Source: Clostridiales bacterium
Lineage (GTDB): Bacteria > Bacillota > Clostridia > Lachnospirales > Lachnospiraceae
Direction of reading: 5' to 3'
Assembly (NCBI GenBank): GCA_012520645.1
Contig: JAAYNV010000038.1
Location: 124,001-188,000 of the forward strand
Length of the DNA: 64,000 bases
Shown: piece by piece, positions 37,590 through 46,966 of the stretch
How the letters are laid out: the number at the start of each line of letters is the position of its first letter
How positions within the stretch are numbered: the first letter of the stretch is position 1
Translations under genes and position numbers: made by a program
The notes under the pieces: generated by a model
What the model was told of the DNA's origin: nothing
The model's input: only the letters and a program-made list of their open reading frames with translations
The model's database searches: none

Positions 37590-38705
37590 TTAGTTTGCTA
37601 AATCATACGCATATCCTATTTCCATAGATATAATTTTTCCTGACTCTATAACAACACGCAAATCAATTTCATCCCCAATATCCAAGTTATTACTCATTTT
37701 TTCATATATTTCAGAGTACTCTTCTGAAAGCTTACTAAAAAACTCTTTTACATCAGCTATGTTTTTACCATAATACACTAACTCACAGTCATCAGAAACT
37801 TCATAATATATACTATCTGGAGAATTAGCTGGGTCTCTTGTATAATCATCATACAAATTACAGGTTGCAGTCAATTTAAAATGATTATCTTCTTCTAAAT
37901 TAAATGAATAAAGATTCGCTACTGAAACCATATAATCATGATTCTCCGAAGAAGTTGACTGTGATGCGTCAGATGCTGCAGCAGCTTCCTCAAATTTTCC
38001 ATCATCTGACATTGATCCAAAATCGGTATTAACATCAAATACTTTACCAGCAACCATGATCTCAATAAAGCTATCACAATCCCCTAGAATATACTCTGCT
38101 TCATTCTCTGTTCTTATACGTGACAATCCACCATTCACATTAAAACTGGTTGCCTCAATGTAAATTTCCTGATCATCTTGACTATAATCTGTACAGAATA
38201 CTTCCCCGTTCTCATACCAGTCAAGTACCGCTCCCCATCTGCTTCCTTTTTCTTCCACAGCCTTGCAAAAATCTGTACCTTCAAAGTCAGAATCAGACCT
38301 ACTTGATAAATATTCTCTTACATCGGCTACTGCTTGTTTTAAATCATCCTCAGAGTCAAATGTTAAATAAATGGAATAATCATCGTAATCCCAACCATAG
38401 TATGCTCTATATCCAAGAAAATCATCTGAAAGAGTCGACACCATACCAGCCCCATCATCTTGATACGTTATTCCTTTATTATCAAGATAAGCTTTTGCAC
38501 TCTCCATCATTTCATGCTCATCATCATTGGGAACATATTTTACACTATCTAATATTGTAGCAGAATTTTTTCCATGTCTCGATGAATCATCTTCTTCCGA
38601 CACCTTCTCATCGGTTTCATTTGAATGTTCAGAACCACCACAAGCGGTCAGCATACTACATACCATTATGCCAAATAACAATAAGCTCAATACTTTCCTT
38701 CTCAT
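37590..38705 (-). CDS. Orphan lipoprotein of unknown function
   Basis: A protein of 371 residues with a lipoprotein signal (MRRKVLSLLLFGIMVCSMLTAC, Cys about residue 22) and an acidic Ser/Glu/Asp-rich linker. A mostly beta exposed region follows, rich in Asp, Glu, Tyr and Ser, for example YYGWDYDDYSIYLTFDSEDD and NNLDIGDEIDLRVVIESGK. I recognise no family. The start is ATG 38705 with GGGAG 9 nt upstream; an ATG at 38714 is too close to that site. The codon use is visibly more AT-rich than in all neighbours, and it has its own promoter and hairpin, so it looks like an acquired single-gene unit. Confidence 0.8.
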   Translation of the reverse strand: MRRKVLSLLLFGIMVCSMLTACGGSEHSNETDEKVSEEDDSSRHGKNSATILDSVKYVPNDDEHEMMESAKAYLDNKGITYQDDGAGMVSTLSDDFLGYRAYYGWDYDDYSIYLTFDSEDDLKQAVADVREYLSSRSDSDFEGTDFCKAVEEKGSRWGAVLDWYENGEVFCTDYSQDDQEIYIEATSFNVNGGLSRIRTENEAEYILGDCDSFIEIMVAGKVFDVNTDFGSMSDDGKFEEAAAASDASQSTSSENHDYMVSVANLYSFNLEEDNHFKLTATCNLYDDYTRDPANSPDSIYYEVSDDCELVYYGKNIADVKEFFSKLSEEYSEIYEKMSNNLDIGDEIDLRVVIESGKIISMEIGYAYDLAN

Positions 38706-38748
38706 CTTCTGCATCTCCCTGATTACTTTTTATCCAAAAACGAACTTT

Positions 38749-38757
38749 ATTATAGCA
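38749..38757 (-). promoter_or_regulatory. Extended -10 promoter of the orphan lipoprotein
   Basis: The minus strand reads TG-C-TATAAT (38757-38749), an extended -10 with consensus hexamer. The -35 region is weak. The ATG is about 45 bp downstream. Confidence 0.6.
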
Positions 38758-38820
38758 TACATTAGGGTTATTTGGGAATCCTCATTTTACTTGAGTTTCC
38801 GCAGTTTTATTCTACCGCGC

Positions 38821-38851
38821 CAAAAGCCCCGGCCACACCTTGTGACCGGGG
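38821..38851 (-). terminator. Terminator after the MerR/TipAS gene
   Basis: A 10-bp GC-rich stem (38827-38836 with 38842-38851, loop ACCTT, one G-T pair) is followed on the minus strand by CTTTTG. It lies about 75 bp past the regulator stop. Confidence 0.65.
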
Positions 38852-38924
38852 AAGCATCCGTCTCAATCTCCGTTTTCGGAAAACTTAATATTTCAGCCCT
38901 TCCGAGCCGCCGCCCGTTCTGTGC

Positions 38925-39668
38925 TTATGCGTTCTGCCCGTTATCGCAGTAGATTTCAATGGCATTTGCCGCAAACTCAGCCGTTCCCGCACCGCCTGCC
39001 TTATCGATATTTTCCGTCATGCTCCCGCCGCCGGCATACATCTTTCCAAGCATTTTGAGAATATCCTTCGTGCAGTTGTAAAAATGCTCCGTAATGTAAT
39101 TCTGTAGCTTCTTTACCTGTTCCTGCACCTTTTTCTCTGAAGGCTCCAGACTCCGCATTGTCCCAAATTCTACAAAAAACTCCATCAGCCCGGTAAGGAT
39201 CTTCTGTCTCTCTTCTTTGCTGCGGTTTCTATCCTTTTCTTCAAATTCCCGGAAGCTTTCGGTATTTCCCCATGCTTCCTTAGCCTGTGCGGCATACTCA
39301 TCAATCTTTCTTGTGTCAAATACTGAAAAATCCATTTTCTTCACTCCTATCGTTTTCATTCCACGGGCAAAATCTATGAGATTTTCCAGATGCTCCTTTT
39401 TTAAGCTTAACAACTCAATCTGCTGTTCCAAGGCTTTATTCCTGTCATAGTTCGGACTGTCCAGAATATCCCTGATTTCCTTTAATGGAAACTGCAATTC
39501 CCGGAATAACAGAATCTGCTGCAGCCGCTCCAATGCTGTATCGTCATACAGCCGGTACCCTGCATCCGTCACCTGTGTCGGACCAAGCAGCCCGATCTGG
39601 TCATAATAATGAAGAGTGCGTATACTCACTCCCGACAGCCTGCTTACTTCTTTTACGGTTCTCATCAT
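38925..39668 (-). CDS. MerR family regulator with TipAS-like domain
   Basis: A protein of 247 residues. The winged helix-turn-helix is TVKEVSRLSGVSIRTLHYYD and IGLLGPTQVTDAGYRLYDD, followed by a dimerising coiled coil (about 75-105). The C-terminal TipAS domain (about 130-245) has YAAQAKEAWGNTESFREFEEK and EHFYNCTKDILKMLGKMYAGG. TipAS domains bind cationic or thiopeptide antibiotics and then activate MerR-type promoters. Two adjacent ATGs (39668, 39665) follow AGGAGG; the second has the better 7-nt spacing. The 19-bp-spacer promoter just upstream argues for autoactivation. No transporter or resistance gene follows, so the target may be elsewhere. Confidence 0.9.
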   Translation of the reverse strand: MMRTVKEVSRLSGVSIRTLHYYDQIGLLGPTQVTDAGYRLYDDTALERLQQILLFRELQFPLKEIRDILDSPNYDRNKALEQQIELLSLKKEHLENLIDFARGMKTIGVKKMDFSVFDTRKIDEYAAQAKEAWGNTESFREFEEKDRNRSKEERQKILTGLMEFFVEFGTMRSLEPSEKKVQEQVKKLQNYITEHFYNCTKDILKMLGKMYAGGGSMTENIDKAGGAGTAEFAANAIEIYCDNGQNA

Positions 39669-39686
39669 GTTTCCTCCTCGTGTAAG

Positions 39687-39720
39687 CATAGCTTAAGCTA
39701 TGACGTAAGGTGAGAGTCAA
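39687..39720 (-). promoter_or_regulatory. MerR-type promoter with 19-bp spacer and palindrome
   Basis: On the minus strand TTGACT (39720-39715) and TAAGCT (39695-39690) are 19 bp apart, the long spacer typical of MerR-activated promoters. A perfect 16-bp palindrome CATAGCTTAAGCTATG (39687-39702) overlaps the -10, and the spacer holds CTCACCTTACGTCA. This fits autoregulation by the MerR/TipAS protein encoded immediately downstream. Confidence 0.7.
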
Positions 39721-39738
39721 CTGTTTTTTTGAAAAATT

Positions 39739-41799
39739 TTATAACTGAAACTGATCCACAATTCCATTCAGTTTCTGTGCGATCTGTTCCTGCCCGGACG
39801 ACATGACAGAAACCTCCTTTACTTCTCCCGCTACAGATCCTACCGCATCCATGATCAGGGAGCTGTTGTTTGCCGTCTCCTGTGCCGACTCTGCCACATT
39901 TTGAATCGCATCCCCTACCTCTTCCATAATGTGTTCAATGTTTCCGCTCATTTCCCGAATTCTTTCGGATATAGAGCCAAAGGAGATCGCATCCTCTTCA
40001 TACTGCTTTCCGATATTGACAAATCTGTCATAGTCCGGTGTTACCGTCTCTTTTAAGAAAGCCAACAGCTCTTCGGTACTTTTTGTAATACTTTCAAAAG
40101 CTCCCTGCACCTCAATAATCGTGCCTTGAATTTCCTCTACTGCCTTAGAGGTCTCCCCTGCCAGCTTACCGATTTCCGAAGCCACTACCGCAAATCCTCT
40201 TCCCTGTTCTCCGGCTCTTGCTGCTTCAATCGAAGCATTTAAAGACAACAGATTAATCTGCTCCGCAATATTCGAAATGACATTTGCCATGACACCGATG
40301 TTTTCTACAACCGCTGCATTCCTGTAAGCCCTCTCCATTTCCTGTTCTCTCTGACTGCAGATAGCACGCGCATATTCATAGGCTTTTTGACTGTCCTGTT
40401 CAATTTCCACTGCACGAACCTTAATCTGATCTGCCTGCATATTGCTCTTTTCTGCTTCCGATGCCAGCACACTGACAGAGGAATTGACTTCTTCTACCGA
40501 GGCATTTACCTCTTCGGTCGCGGCACTGGCAGACATCATAGCCTCATTTACATCTGTCATGTAGTTTTCAATCTTTTTAAACTGATCTGACAACTGTACC
40601 GCCGCTTGATTCAATCTCTCACTGGACCCCTTGATCCTGCCGGAATGCTCTGCAATATCTCCGATCACTGCACGGTTATTTTCAAACATTTCATTCAAAG
40701 ACTCGCTCATTTCCCCAAGCTCGTCCCTGGACCTGGTCTTTAACTTCTGCACCGTAAAATTACCCTGAGCAAGGGAGCCTGCAAAATTTCTGACCCTTCC
40801 AAGGTTCTTCGCAATATTTCGTACCTGCACCAGTACAGAAATGATACAGAAGATCAGTGCCACTACGCAGACTAACGTCATCTTTATCAGCAGCGCATTA
40901 ACCGGCTCATTGAGCTCAGATTGCGGCATCCGGATCATCAGCTTCCAACGTACGCCGGGAACCGTTGCATAGTACAGATTATAGCTTTCTACGGCATCCC
41001 GATAAACTGCCATACCGTCATCCTGCTGCAAAAGCTCTGCCGCCGCACCTGCGAGAGAAGCATTTTCATCCTCTGAAATCTTTACTGCAGAAACCACCTT
41101 TTCATCATTCTCACAGCAAAGATACGTGCCATCTCCCGTAGTCAGCATCGCATAACTATTCTTTCCGACCTGAATGCCATTTACCAGCTCCTCAATGGTT
41201 CCCAGTGCAATATCTACCGTAACAACGCCAATAAACTTCCCATCCGCTCCATAAACAGGAGCCGTACAGGAAGCCATAATAACATCCATCGTGGGGTCAT
41301 AGTACGGATCTGTGATCACAGCCTGTCCATCCGATTCTTTTGCTAACAGATAATATTCCTGTGAAAAGTAATCATACTCTGCATTGCTGTAATCATAAGT
41401 AAGCGCGATGTCTTCCCCGTCTTTGTACCAATAGGGTCCCACATATTTTTCGCCCTTATCGTACACCTGTGGTTCAAACCAGATTCCGCTTCCCATGACC
41501 AGATCATTATCCTTTATAATCTGTGAAAAAATTTCTCCATATGTATCCACATCCGCAGTCTGATAAGTCGACCCGACCGTTCTGGACAAATTCATTGCTG
41601 TATTTCTGACCACATCGAGATAAGAATTGATGTTATGTATATTTGCCTTCAGCTCCGATTCCATGCTTTCGGTAATCTGTTCCGAAATGATCTGTTTACT
41701 TGCATTTTCACTGATCAGGGTAAGTGCCAGCATGGATATGATTAAAATCGGCAAAATACCCATTAACATTTTTAAACTGATTTTTCGTATTTTTCTCAT
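39739..41799 (-). CDS. Methyl-accepting chemotaxis protein (dCACHE-HAMP-MA)
   Basis: A protein of 686 residues. A first membrane helix (about 12-30) is followed by an extracellular dCACHE-type sensor (about 35-295, with [20 protein letters not shown] and [15 protein letters not shown]). Next come a second helix (about 303-325), a HAMP region (about 326-385) and a long cytoplasmic signalling domain with the hairpin [20 protein letters not shown]. It signals to CheA. It is the last gene of the sucrose operon, 62 bp after lacI, which suggests that sugar or a related ligand is its attractant. No CheR-binding pentapeptide is visible at the C-terminus. Confidence 0.92.
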   Translation of the reverse strand: MRKIRKISLKMLMGILPILIISMLALTLISENASKQIISEQITESMESELKANIHNINSYLDVVRNTAMNLSRTVGSTYQTADVDTYGEIFSQIIKDNDLVMGSGIWFEPQVYDKGEKYVGPYWYKDGEDIALTYDYSNAEYDYFSQEYYLLAKESDGQAVITDPYYDPTMDVIMASCTAPVYGADGKFIGVVTVDIALGTIEELVNGIQVGKNSYAMLTTGDGTYLCCENDEKVVSAVKISEDENASLAGAAAELLQQDDGMAVYRDAVESYNLYYATVPGVRWKLMIRMPQSELNEPVNALLIKMTLVCVVALIFCIISVLVQVRNIAKNLGRVRNFAGSLAQGNFTVQKLKTRSRDELGEMSESLNEMFENNRAVIGDIAEHSGRIKGSSERLNQAAVQLSDQFKKIENYMTDVNEAMMSASAATEEVNASVEEVNSSVSVLASEAEKSNMQADQIKVRAVEIEQDSQKAYEYARAICSQREQEMERAYRNAAVVENIGVMANVISNIAEQINLLSLNASIEAARAGEQGRGFAVVASEIGKLAGETSKAVEEIQGTIIEVQGAFESITKSTEELLAFLKETVTPDYDRFVNIGKQYEEDAISFGSISERIREMSGNIEHIMEEVGDAIQNVAESAQETANNSSLIMDAVGSVAGEVKEVSVMSSGQEQIAQKLNGIVDQFQL

Positions 41800-41861
41800 T
41801 GTCCGTTTTTCCTCTCTTCAGGCTCCACGTATCCCTTTTCTTAAAAATAAAAAACAAATCT

Positions 41862-42839
41862 TTACGTCGTCCCCCTCTCCACCAGTGCAACCGGCAGGAT
41901 GGAACGCTTCGGAACCACCTTGCCCTCTGCCGCCTCGGCCAACAGATTGACCGCCATTTCGGCCATCTCGCGGATCGGTTGATGAATCGTCGTGATCGGC
42001 GGTGTTGTCAGGGACGCAATATTGACATCATCAAAACCGATCAGCTTCACCTGCTCCGGTACACAGATTCCCATTGAATAACAGACCTGAAGGATCTGTG
42101 CAGCGATCAGATCACTGCTTGCAAAGATTCCGTCCACCTTCTGGTTTTCCCGCAGGATCTTTTCGATCAGGTCATGATATTCCAGATGCTCATATTCAAA
42201 GGAACTGGTATCCACTTCCTTACAGGGAATTTCTCGTTCCCGGCATACCTCTCCAAATCCTACAGCACGAAGATCGGCAGGCATCGCTGTCTCTCTTACG
42301 CCGCTGATATGCAGAAGCCTCTTACAGCCACTTGCGATCAGCTTCTCTGCCGCCATCCTTCCACCCTGTCTGTTATCACATTCCACCGTAGCCGTTCCGT
42401 TTTCCAGATAACGTTCTAACGTGATCAAAGGAATGTTACTACCGTTAAATTCCTCTACGGCAACCGTACCGCTGCACAGAATAATTCCCGCCACCCGGTT
42501 GCTCGTACACATATCCAGATATTCCCGCTCTTTCTCTCCCTTTTCCTGGGAATTGCAGAGCAGGATTTTATACCCCTTTTTATAAGCCTGGTTTTCCAGA
42601 TTGCTGATCAGCTCCGCAAAATACGGATGTTTGATATGCGGCACGATCACTCCGATCGTGTTCGTTGTCTGCCTGGACAGGGACCGTGCCACCTCATTGG
42701 GATGATAGTTCAGCTTTTTCATGGCATCGTAGACCTTCTGTCTGGCCTCTTCACTGATATATCCTCTGTTATTTAACACTCTGGAAACCGTAGTAACCGT
42801 CAGTCCGGTTTCCTTTGCCACATCCTTTAAGGTTGCCAC
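41862..42839 (-). CDS. LacI family repressor of the sucrose operon
   Basis: A protein of 325 residues with the LacI DNA-binding head ATLKDVAKETGLTVTTVSRVLNNRGYI and hinge YHPNEVARSLS, then a periplasmic-binding-protein-like effector domain (about 60-325) with GVIVPHIKHPYFAEL and LIGFDDVNIASLTTPPITTI. The start is GTG 42839 with GGAGG 8 nt upstream. It lies inside the sucrose operon, 58 bp downstream of GH32. The operator-like sites at 49487-49506 and 49618-49635 upstream of the operon are its probable targets. The effector is likely sucrose or a phosphorylated product. Confidence 0.9.
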   Translation of the reverse strand: MATLKDVAKETGLTVTTVSRVLNNRGYISEEARQKVYDAMKKLNYHPNEVARSLSRQTTNTIGVIVPHIKHPYFAELISNLENQAYKKGYKILLCNSQEKGEKEREYLDMCTSNRVAGIILCSGTVAVEEFNGSNIPLITLERYLENGTATVECDNRQGGRMAAEKLIASGCKRLLHISGVRETAMPADLRAVGFGEVCREREIPCKEVDTSSFEYEHLEYHDLIEKILRENQKVDGIFASSDLIAAQILQVCYSMGICVPEQVKLIGFDDVNIASLTTPPITTIHQPIREMAEMAVNLLAEAAEGKVVPKRSILPVALVERGTT

Positions 42840-42897
42840 TAAAATCCCCTCCCTTTTTCAAGCCTCTCTTTTCCGCGTTTTTCTTTCCGTACTTTTT

Positions 42898-44505
42898 CTA
42901 TTGCGTATTGGACCGTATCCGGTACAGCATAAGTCGGTTGTATTCTGTCCCCGCAAATACCACACGGTCTACCGCATCCTTCACTTCAAATGCTCCCATC
43001 GTCGTTCCGTCTGTCTCCCAGATTTCTGCCACTTTATCATCAATCAAAACAGACAGACCCTTCCCTTTTGTTCCAATGGAATATACATTTCCGTCCACGG
43101 TAAGCTCCCCGGAATCCGGATGATAAGTCAGGAAAACACCGCCAAATTCTGCCTCAAACGGTATGTCACTCTTTGTCGCTGCCCCATCTCCTGTCGGTAT
43201 GCCTTCCCCGTATTCCTGTTCCAACTGAAAAAGCAAGACCTCACCATCTTTTATATTATAGCAGATACACTCTACATTCTCAATTTTCTCTATCGTCAGT
43301 TCTTTCGACGGAATTTCATCCAAAAGCTCCGTCAGTTCCCGCACCGGGCGCTGGATTAAAATGGTTTCCCCATCCATTTCCTGATACGAAAATTCCCTTG
43401 GAATCCCCATCGCTCCTGTATAAAGCCTTCCTTCAAACGTAAGTCGAAACCACGAGACCGAGATAACCCGGTCCGCAACCCCGGTATAAATCTGTGCTGC
43501 GTACGGAACCGTATTAAAGTATGCTTTATGCTGTACGCCATCCGTCGTAAAATGATAGCCGTCAAATTCTCCCCAATAATAAAAACCATCCGCACTCCAG
43601 AACATCCACTTTGTACTGCCATCCTGGCCGGACAGCCGGACAAGATCAGGACACTCCCATGCTTTTTCCAGTGTGAACCGGTCCGTCATTTCCCAGTCTG
43701 CCAGATTTTTTGAACGAAGCAGTGCAAAATCATTTTCTTCCAGCCAGAGCGCCATAATATAGGCGCCGCTTTCCTCATGCCGGAATATCTTGGGGTCTCT
43801 GTTTTCCCGACAGATCGTATCCAGATAAGGGGTCTCAAGCTTCGTCAGGGTATAGCCCCCATCTGTACTGTATGCGATTCTCTGTGTAAATTCTTTTCCT
43901 TTGCTCCACGGCGTATCGCCTGCTGCCGCGGTATAAAAATAGAGTACTGCCTTCTCCTGCAGCCCCAGTTTTCTCCTCTCATTTATAAGTGCACATCCGG
44001 AAAACATCATTCCATGCTCATCCGGATACAGCACACTTTCCTCCTGTTTCCAGTGCAGCAGATCCCTGCTGACTGCATGTCCCCAGCTCATATTCTGCCA
44101 GCTTGTATTGAACGGATTGTACTGAAAATACAGATGATAGACTCCATCCTGATAAAACAGTCCGTTGGGATCGTTAATCCATCCACGCTCTGCCGTAAAA
44201 TGAATCGAAGGACGTGCCAGAGACTCCTGCTCCTTTTCCGAGGCGTTAACAACCTCCCGCATAAAAGTCTCCGGCACTTCTCCCTTCAGGGTTAGAGTTT
44301 TATCGGTAAATTGCTTTACCGCAAAACGGGCAAGATAGTCATAGGAATAGCGCTCCTTTTCCGTCTGATCCACCGGAATCATAAATTCAAAGACCTTATA
44401 TACTTTTCCGTCTTCCTCTGCAAACACTTCAAACAGCTCTTCCTTCTGTCCGGCACGGATCGGCAGATACAAATATGCTTCGGTAATTGTGATTTTCTTT
44501 TCCAT
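42898..44505 (-). CDS. Glycoside hydrolase family 32 (beta-fructosidase)
   Basis: A protein of 535 residues without a signal peptide, so intracellular. An N-terminal extra domain (about 1-98) precedes the five-blade propeller with the nucleophile motif WINDPNG (Asp112), RDP (236-238) and the acid/base motif ECPD (Glu284), all intact. A C-terminal beta-sandwich follows (about 400-535). It cleaves fructosyl residues from sucrose or short fructo-oligosaccharides. It complements the sucrose phosphorylase encoded just upstream, giving the cell both a hydrolytic and a phosphorolytic route, which suggests that imported oligosaccharides longer than sucrose are also used. Confidence 0.92.
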   Translation of the reverse strand: MEKKITITEAYLYLPIRAGQKEELFEVFAEEDGKVYKVFEFMIPVDQTEKERYSYDYLARFAVKQFTDKTLTLKGEVPETFMREVVNASEKEQESLARPSIHFTAERGWINDPNGLFYQDGVYHLYFQYNPFNTSWQNMSWGHAVSRDLLHWKQEESVLYPDEHGMMFSGCALINERRKLGLQEKAVLYFYTAAAGDTPWSKGKEFTQRIAYSTDGGYTLTKLETPYLDTICRENRDPKIFRHEESGAYIMALWLEENDFALLRSKNLADWEMTDRFTLEKAWECPDLVRLSGQDGSTKWMFWSADGFYYWGEFDGYHFTTDGVQHKAYFNTVPYAAQIYTGVADRVISVSWFRLTFEGRLYTGAMGIPREFSYQEMDGETILIQRPVRELTELLDEIPSKELTIEKIENVECICYNIKDGEVLLFQLEQEYGEGIPTGDGAATKSDIPFEAEFGGVFLTYHPDSGELTVDGNVYSIGTKGKGLSVLIDDKVAEIWETDGTTMGAFEVKDAVDRVVFAGTEYNRLMLYRIRSNTQ

Positions 44506-44578
44506 GGACGCTACTCCTCCAAATCATATAAATTCCTGTTATCTTTCTGCAATATGCTGCATTTTACATTACTGCTCC

Positions 44579-46033
44579 TTAAAAGCACAATTCTTTTATT
44601 GCTCCGCTTTCCGTATAGAAGATTTTAAACTGCTTTGTCGCAAAATCGGCAAGCAATTCAGCCCTTTCACCTTCACATTCCCGCACAATATGCAGTTCAT
44701 TCTCTCCACAGCTTTCCATCCGGAAAATCCCTCCAAATGCGGGATGACTGTTTCGAAACTTCATCAGTGCAAGCAGACTTTTTACAACCGGCCGTCTGGT
44801 CTCTGTTTCCAATTCCTCCAACGAGTAATAATGTCTGTTGATATTTCTGCCGACCTTGGTTTCCTCCAAAAGCTTCAGGTCATTTTTTCCAGCTAAGAGA
44901 CCCACATAATAAATCTGTGGAATGCCCGGTGCGAAAAACTGCACGGCGCGCGCCAGCAGATAGGCTGCATCATCATCTCCCAGAGCCGAATAATAAGTAC
45001 AGTTTACCTGATAGATATCCAGGTTGTTATAAGCTGCCGTATTATAGACTTTCTTTACATTCGCGCCATACTGGAAGATTCCTTCCTTGGTACGCTCAAT
45101 CTCTTCATCCGGAAGCAGATCCTTGACATCCACTACACCGATTCCGTCATGTGTATCCAGTGTCGTAAACTGCTTTCTCGGGCAGATCTCAAACCAATGC
45201 TTCAGATAGCAGGTCCTGCCAAAATAAATGGCATTGATCAACAGCATCGGCAATGCAAAATCATAGACATAAAAATCCTTCCCGGCAATCCGCTCCTGCA
45301 TCGTATAGTGTTCATGGATCTCCGGCAAAATCTCCACGCCATAAGGAGAAATAATCTCTTCACATTCCTTCAAAAACTCCCATACATCCGGTTCAATGAA
45401 GAAGCAGCTCGTTCCCGCCTTCTTCGTCGCATAGGCAAAAGCATCCAGCCGGATCAGTGCCGCACCATGCTTACACAGGGTTTCCAGATTGTTTCGGATA
45501 AACTTCTTTGCCGTTGCGGATTTGCAGTTGATATCAATCTGTTCCTCATCAAAGGTACACCATACCTTTTCCGTTGTGCCGTCTGCAAAGTGTGCTTCCA
45601 CATACGGTGCCCGCGGCTTTCTCTTATAAATGACATCCACCTCTGCCTCCGTCGGTTCTCCCTTTTCCCAGAAATCCTTATAGCGGATGAACAGATCCCG
45701 GTATTCCGATTCGTCCTTCTTTTCCAGAAAGTCCTTATAATATTCACTCTGCGCCGAGATATGGTTAATCATATAATCGAACATCAGATAATAATTTCCC
45801 GCAAGCTTCTCCACATCATTCCAGTTTCCAAATGCAGTGTCCACCTTATGATAGTCCATCGGAGCAAATCCCCGGTCTCCCGAAGAGGGAAAGAAGGGCA
45901 GGATATGTATTCCTCCGACCGCCTCTTTAAAGTGCTTTTCCAGAACATAGTCCAGATCCTTCAGATTGTTCCCCATCGAATCGGCATATGTAATCAGCAT
46001 ACATTTATTTTCCAGTTTTTTCATTTTTTCCAA
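44579..46033 (-). CDS. Sucrose phosphorylase (GH13 subfamily 18)
   Basis: A protein of 484 residues, the normal length. It converts sucrose plus phosphate to glucose-1-phosphate and fructose. The catalytic residues are in RLDAF (Asp197 nucleophile), ILPEIHEH (Glu238 acid/base) and TLDTHDGIGV (Asp296); the start LITYADSMGNNLKDLDYVL is typical of the subfamily. The start is probably TTG at 46033, since GAGGAG lies 5 nt upstream, whereas the internal ATG at 46024 is 14 nt from it. A related specificity such as sucrose-6-phosphate phosphorylase cannot be excluded. It is co-transcribed with the ABC importer genes. Confidence 0.9.
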   Translation of the reverse strand: MEKMKKLENKCMLITYADSMGNNLKDLDYVLEKHFKEAVGGIHILPFFPSSGDRGFAPMDYHKVDTAFGNWNDVEKLAGNYYLMFDYMINHISAQSEYYKDFLEKKDESEYRDLFIRYKDFWEKGEPTEAEVDVIYKRKPRAPYVEAHFADGTTEKVWCTFDEEQIDINCKSATAKKFIRNNLETLCKHGAALIRLDAFAYATKKAGTSCFFIEPDVWEFLKECEEIISPYGVEILPEIHEHYTMQERIAGKDFYVYDFALPMLLINAIYFGRTCYLKHWFEICPRKQFTTLDTHDGIGVVDVKDLLPDEEIERTKEGIFQYGANVKKVYNTAAYNNLDIYQVNCTYYSALGDDDAAYLLARAVQFFAPGIPQIYYVGLLAGKNDLKLLEETKVGRNINRHYYSLEELETETRRPVVKSLLALMKFRNSHPAFGGIFRMESCGENELHIVRECEGERAELLADFATKQFKIFYTESGAIKELCF

Positions 46034-46102
46034 CCATGCTCCTCAAATTCTTCTTTTCTTTACATCGGCCCCAACACAGGCATCCGTATTTGCACTTTAC
46101 CG

Positions 46103-46966
46103 TTATGACTTCACTGCCCCGGCTACCACACCGTCAATGATCTGCTTCTGCAAAAGCAGATATAAAACCAGAATCGGTGCTACCGTCAGTACCAGTGCCG
46201 CCATGATCACACCGTAGTCTGCGGAATAGGTTCCGTAGAACAGGTAGGTGGACAGCGGCAGTGTATACAGATTCTTCTTCCCCAGTACAAGAGACGGAAG
46301 CAGGTAATCATTCCAGAATGCCAGTACATTCAGAATGACCAGTGTCGCTGTAGTCGGCTTTAACAGCGGGAACACGACCTTGAAAAAAGTCTGAAGCTTG
46401 CTGCAGCCGTCCAGATACGCCGCCTCCTCCAATGAGATTGGAATACCACTCTTAATAAAGCCCTGATAGATAAAAACCGACATGCTCATGGCAAATCCCG
46501 TGTGCATAAAAATCAAGGTCGCTCTGTGGTTTAAAACCTGAAGCTGTGCTCCGTAAATGGATACAAGCGGAATCATGATCGCCTGAAACGGAATGATCAT
46601 GGATGCAGACATCAGCGCAAAAAACACCTTGGAAAAACCATCCTTTGCTCTTGTAAAGTAATAAGCCGCCATCGAGGCCAGAATGACTACGAGAAGCGTG
46701 CTTATTCCGGTAATCAGCAGGGAATTTCCGAATGCCTTCAAAAAATCCATCTTGTCAAATGCCTTTGCATAGTTCTCCAGTGTATATCCCTTCTTCGTAA
46801 TCAAAGAAAAGGGATTGGTTATAATATCCCTTTTATATTTAAAGGAGTTTAAAAGCACCAGTATAAAAGGGATCATGTACAACACAAATAAAATGGTAAC
46901 TGCCAGAAAACCTGTGGTATCGAGCACACGTTTTTTCATGCCGCCGACCTTAGAACCTCTTGCCAT
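46103..46966 (-). CDS. Carbohydrate ABC transporter permease (MalG type)
   Basis: A protein of 287 residues with six membrane helices and the cytoplasmic EAA loop SLEEAAYLDGCSKLQTFFKVVFPLLKP that contacts the ATPase. It is the second permease of a CUT1 sugar importer. It starts by a one-base TAATG overlap with the stop of the first permease. The operon has no ATPase gene, so a shared MsmK-like ATPase encoded elsewhere must drive it. The likely substrates are sucrose or short fructo-oligosaccharides, judged from the neighbouring enzymes. Confidence 0.92.
   Translation of the reverse strand: MARGSKVGGMKKRVLDTTGFLAVTILFVLYMIPFILVLLNSFKYKRDIITNPFSLITKKGYTLENYAKAFDKMDFLKAFGNSLLITGISTLLVVILASMAAYYFTRAKDGFSKVFFALMSASMIIPFQAIMIPLVSIYGAQLQVLNHRATLIFMHTGFAMSMSVFIYQGFIKSGIPISLEEAAYLDGCSKLQTFFKVVFPLLKPTTATLVILNVLAFWNDYLLPSLVLGKKNLYTLPLSTYLFYGTYSADYGVIMAALVLTVAPILVLYLLLQKQIIDGVVAGAVKS

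Noticed and set aside
45149-46108. A 319-codon plus-strand frame opposite the sucrose phosphorylase gene
   Set aside because: The opposite strand holds a gene with all catalytic residues; the plus frame encodes no recognisable protein and lacks a ribosome site.
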